A DNA stretch of 17,821 bases from the NCBI GenBank assembly GCA_902476765.1, contig CABSEJ010000056.1, positions 1-17,821 of the forward strand, in the 5' to 3' direction. Origin of the DNA: an uncultured Blautia sp. Lineage in GTDB: Bacteria > Bacillota > Clostridia > Lachnospirales > Lachnospiraceae. The notes beneath the pieces are model-generated. The model ran no database searches and was not told the DNA's origin. It was given only the letters and a program-made list of their open reading frames with translations. Below are positions 15,409 through 17,821 of this stretch, in pieces (positions within the stretch are counted from its first letter, which is position 1; each line of letters begins with the position of its first letter). Made by a program: the position numbers and the translations under genes.

Positions 15409-17211
15409 ATGAAAAAAGAAAAAAAGAGTGACTTGGCAATTTTGCTGGACTATGCAGGAAGCCACAAAGGACTGACCTTCCTGGGATTAGCCTTGTCGGC
15501 AGTGTCCATGCTGCTGAGTATGGCGCCCTACATCTGCATCTGGCTGGCAGTGAGAAATCTCATTGCAGTGGCGCCCGACTGGACCCAGGCACAGAATGTT
15601 ACCCGGTACGGGTGGCTGGCTTTCGCCTTTGCAGTGGGAGGCATTGTCATTTACTTTGCCGGGCTCATGTGTACTCATCTGGCTGCTTTTCGTACGGCAT
15701 CCAACATCCGCAAACAGGGGGTTGCCCATGTAATGAAGGCCCCGCTGGGCTTCTTTGATTCTAATGCTTCAGGACTCATCCGGGGCCGGCTGGACGCAGC
15801 AGCAGCGGATACCGAAACGCTTCTGGCTCACAACCTGGCGGATATTGTTGGCACAGTGGTTTTGTTTCTCGCTATGCTGGTACTTATGTTTGTCTTTGAC
15901 TGGAGGATGGGAGGAGCCTGCCTGCTGGCAGCAATAATTTCGGTAATCGCCATGTTTTCCATGATGGGCGGCAAAAATGCACAACTGATGGCAGAATACC
16001 AGGCAGCCCAGGATCGTATGACCAAAGCAGGTACCGAGTACGTCCGTGGCATCCCAGTAGTCAAAATCTTCCAACAGACCGTCTATTCTTTCAAAGCCTT
16101 CCAACAGGCTATCGAAGAATACAGCAACAAAGCCGAATATTATCAGGCAGGTGTGTGTCAGGTTCCCCAGTCCGTTAACCTGACCTTCACGGAAGGCGCC
16201 TTTGTCTTCCTGATTCCAGCGGCGTTGTTTTTGGCGCCCGGTGCTCTGTCCGGGGGCAGCTTTGCCGGCTTTGTCACCAACTTTGCTTTTTACGCAGTAT
16301 TTTCGGCCATCATCTCCACGGCACTGGCTAAGATTATGTTTGCCGCCTCCGGTATGATGCTGGCCGGAACTGCCTTAGGCCGTATACGTCAGGTTATGGA
16401 TGCCCCCACCCTGCAGGCACCTGCATGCCCAAAGACACCTGGCAGTAATAAAGTGGAGTTCAAAGATGTAAGCTTTACCTACGATGGTGCAGAAGTACCC
16501 GCCCTTTCCCATATTTCCTTTACAGCAGAGCCGGGCCAGACTGTAGCGTTGGTTGGACCCTCCGGCGGTGGAAAAACCACAGCTGCCAGTCTGATCCCCC
16601 GATTCTGGGATGCCACTTCCGGCACAGTAGAAGTTGGCGGTGTGGATGTAACTCAAATTGATTCCCATGTACTTATGGACCAGGTGGCTTTTGTTTTCCA
16701 GAATAACCGTCTGTTCAAAGCCTCTGTACTGGAAAACGTCCGTGCGGCCCGGCCGGAAGCCACACGGGAACAGGTGCTTTCAGCACTTTCAGCTGCCCAA
16801 TGCCAGGATATTCTCGATAAACTGCCAAAGGGAATCGATACCCAGATTGGTGCTGAAGGAACCTACCTATCCGGCGGAGAGCAGCAGCGCATTGCCCTGG
16901 CCCGTGCTATTTTGAAGGACGCTCCCATCGTGGTACTGGATGAAGCTACAGCCTTCGCTGACCCGGAGAATGAGGTGCTGATTCAGAAAGCCTTATCTAC
17001 GCTGACGAAGGGGCGCACCGTTATCATGATTGCCCACCGTCTGTCTACCGTAGTGGGTGCAGATAAAATCATAGTTCTGGAGGAAGGGCGCCTCGCCGAA
17101 CAGGGTACACATGCAGGGCTCACTGCCGCAGGCGGTCTGTATGCCCGTATGTGGGCCGATTATAACCGGGCGGTTCAATGGAAGATTACCAGTGAAAAGG
17201 AGGGGGAGTAA
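15409..17211 (+). CDS. ABC exporter half-transporter (permease fused to ATPase), first of pair
   Basis: ABC exporter subunit of 600 residues, membrane domain then ATPase. Six hydrophobic segments lie in about residues 20-320 (e.g. LTFLGLALSAVSMLLSMAPY, IVGTVVLFLAMLVLMFVFDW). The ATPase runs from about residue 345 to 590 and is complete: Walker A GPSGGGKTT (from 383), signature LSGGEQQR (487-494), Walker B IVVLDEAT (from 507) and switch histidine H543 in IAHRLS. The open frame extends 22 codons upstream, but the ATG at 15409 is chosen because AAGGAGG (15395-15401) is ideally placed for it. The stop is directly followed by the ATG of a second ABC gene, indicating a heterodimer. Catalytic residues look intact in this subunit. 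The substrate is unknown; drugs, lipids, peptides or siderophore-like compounds are all possible. Confidence 0.93.
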   Translation: MKKEKKSDLAILLDYAGSHKGLTFLGLALSAVSMLLSMAPYICIWLAVRNLIAVAPDWTQAQNVTRYGWLAFAFAVGGIVIYFAGLMCTHLAAFRTASNIRKQGVAHVMKAPLGFFDSNASGLIRGRLDAAAADTETLLAHNLADIVGTVVLFLAMLVLMFVFDWRMGGACLLAAIISVIAMFSMMGGKNAQLMAEYQAAQDRMTKAGTEYVRGIPVVKIFQQTVYSFKAFQQAIEEYSNKAEYYQAGVCQVPQSVNLTFTEGAFVFLIPAALFLAPGALSGGSFAGFVTNFAFYAVFSAIISTALAKIMFAASGMMLAGTALGRIRQVMDAPTLQAPACPKTPGSNKVEFKDVSFTYDGAEVPALSHISFTAEPGQTVALVGPSGGGKTTAASLIPRFWDATSGTVEVGGVDVTQIDSHVLMDQVAFVFQNNRLFKASVLENVRAARPEATREQVLSALSAAQCQDILDKLPKGIDTQIGAEGTYLSGGEQQRIALARAILKDAPIVVLDEATAFADPENEVLIQKALSTLTKGRTVIMIAHRLSTVVGADKIIVLEEGRLAEQGTHAGLTAAGGLYARMWADYNRAVQWKITSEKEGE

Positions 17212-17821
17212 ATGTTCAGTGAAAAATTTCAAAGAAAATATGCCCTGACTGCCCAGGGTGTCCGCAACACCAAGAAAGGCGCTTTGTGGACGGTTATCGT
17301 CAATCTGGTTGTCATGAGCGGCATCAGCATTCTGTATCTGATGATGTCCGGCTTTATGAAAACCCTGGCAAAGGAAGAACCACTGCCTGGCACAGCGCTT
17401 TTGATTAGTCTGGTGATCCTGTTTGTTCTCCTGTCCTTCATGACCCATTTACAGCAATACAAGGCCACCTACGGGCTGGTATATAACGAAGTCAAAGCCA
17501 CCCGCCTCAGCCTGGCGGAACGGCTGCGCAAGCTGCCTTTAGGCTACTTTGGAAAGAGGGATTTAGCCGACTTAACCGAAACCCTTATGGGAGACGTCAA
17601 CCGCATGGAGCACGTCTGGTCTCATGTTCTGGGATATCTGTACGGCTCCTATATCTCTACGGCTGTCATCGCTGTTTGCCTGTTCATATACGACTGGCGG
17701 CTGGCTGTTGCCTGCCTGTGGGGAGTACCGGCGGCCTTTGGCTTGCTGTTTGGCAGCCGCAAAATCACCAGCCGCAGTGCCAAACGAACTAAAAAAGCGG
17801 CTGTCATTGTCTCAGACGGAA
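17212..17821 (+). CDS. ABC exporter half-transporter, second of pair, cut by window end
   Basis: The first 203 codons of a second ABC exporter membrane domain. It starts MFSEKFQRKYALTAQGVRNT and has hydrophobic segments at about residues 25-48 (ALWTVIVNLVVMSGISILYL), 62-78 (ALLISLVILFVLLSF) and 150-185 (ISTAVIAVCLFIYDWRLAVA). The motif LRKLPLGYFGKRDLADLTET is the usual stretch before the first intracellular coupling region, and matches APLGFFDSNASGLIRGRLDA of the preceding subunit. Its ATG directly follows the upstream TAA, with AAGGAGGGGG inside the end of the upstream gene, so translation is coupled. The ATPase domain lies beyond the right edge, so completeness cannot be judged. Confidence 0.88.
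   Translation, partial: MFSEKFQRKYALTAQGVRNTKKGALWTVIVNLVVMSGISILYLMMSGFMKTLAKEEPLPGTALLISLVILFVLLSFMTHLQQYKATYGLVYNEVKATRLSLAERLRKLPLGYFGKRDLADLTETLMGDVNRMEHVWSHVLGYLYGSYISTAVIAVCLFIYDWRLAVACLWGVPAAFGLLFGSRKITSRSAKRTKKAAVIVSDG

Noticed and set aside
16375..17448. Minus-strand frames of 97-151 codons in the ABC genes
   Set aside because: Antisense shadows of ATPase and membrane-domain coding sequence with no independent support.

Overview
The window reads as chromosomal DNA of a low-to-moderate G+C anaerobic Firmicute, most likely a Lachnospiraceae member (Blautia/Dorea-like). The reasons are an RpoB with a long acidic C-terminal tail, Clostridia-type RpoB and RpoC sequences, a short CstA of about 490 residues, strong AGGAGG ribosome binding sites, and GH3/GPH/ROK sugar genes. 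The genus is inference; the family is fairly secure. Everything from 1 to 14352 is on the minus strand; 14653 to the right end is on the plus strand.

1-6587 holds rpoB and the first 906 codons of rpoC (its 3' end lies beyond the left edge), 14 bp apart. They are driven by a near-consensus promoter (TTGACA-17-TATAGT at 6682-6710) with an ~88-nt leader that folds into a long hairpin. No rplL lies directly upstream; the upstream neighbour is pgi (6946-8208), with a perfect 16-bp inverted repeat after it.

8209-8477, between pgi and the next gene, is a packed series of short perfect hairpins, including a C(UUCG)G tetraloop on the minus strand, ending at the pgi promoter. It is the best candidate here for an undescribed RNA or interspersed element.

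8478-12640 is a small sugar locus: a ROK-family repressor, a GH3 glycosidase and a GPH-type sugar:cation symporter, with a clean promoter and a perfect 22-bp palindrome (probable operator) ahead of the GH3 gene. The locus looks broken: GH3 has lost about 300 residues in the middle with a frame change, the symporter has a one-base frameshift in a T5 run near its N-terminus, and the best ROK start codon is one base out of frame. Either the locus is decaying or some of the single-base indels are sequencing errors.

12641-14352 has cstA, a carbon-starvation type peptide/pyruvate transporter gene, followed by a good intrinsic terminator.

14353-17821 carries a divergent unit: a TetR-family regulator with a 24-bp inverted repeat over its own start of transcription, then two adjoining ABC exporter half-transporters, the second cut off by the window edge. 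This part looks richer in G+C than the rest by eye. It is probably a self-regulated heterodimeric export system of unknown substrate.
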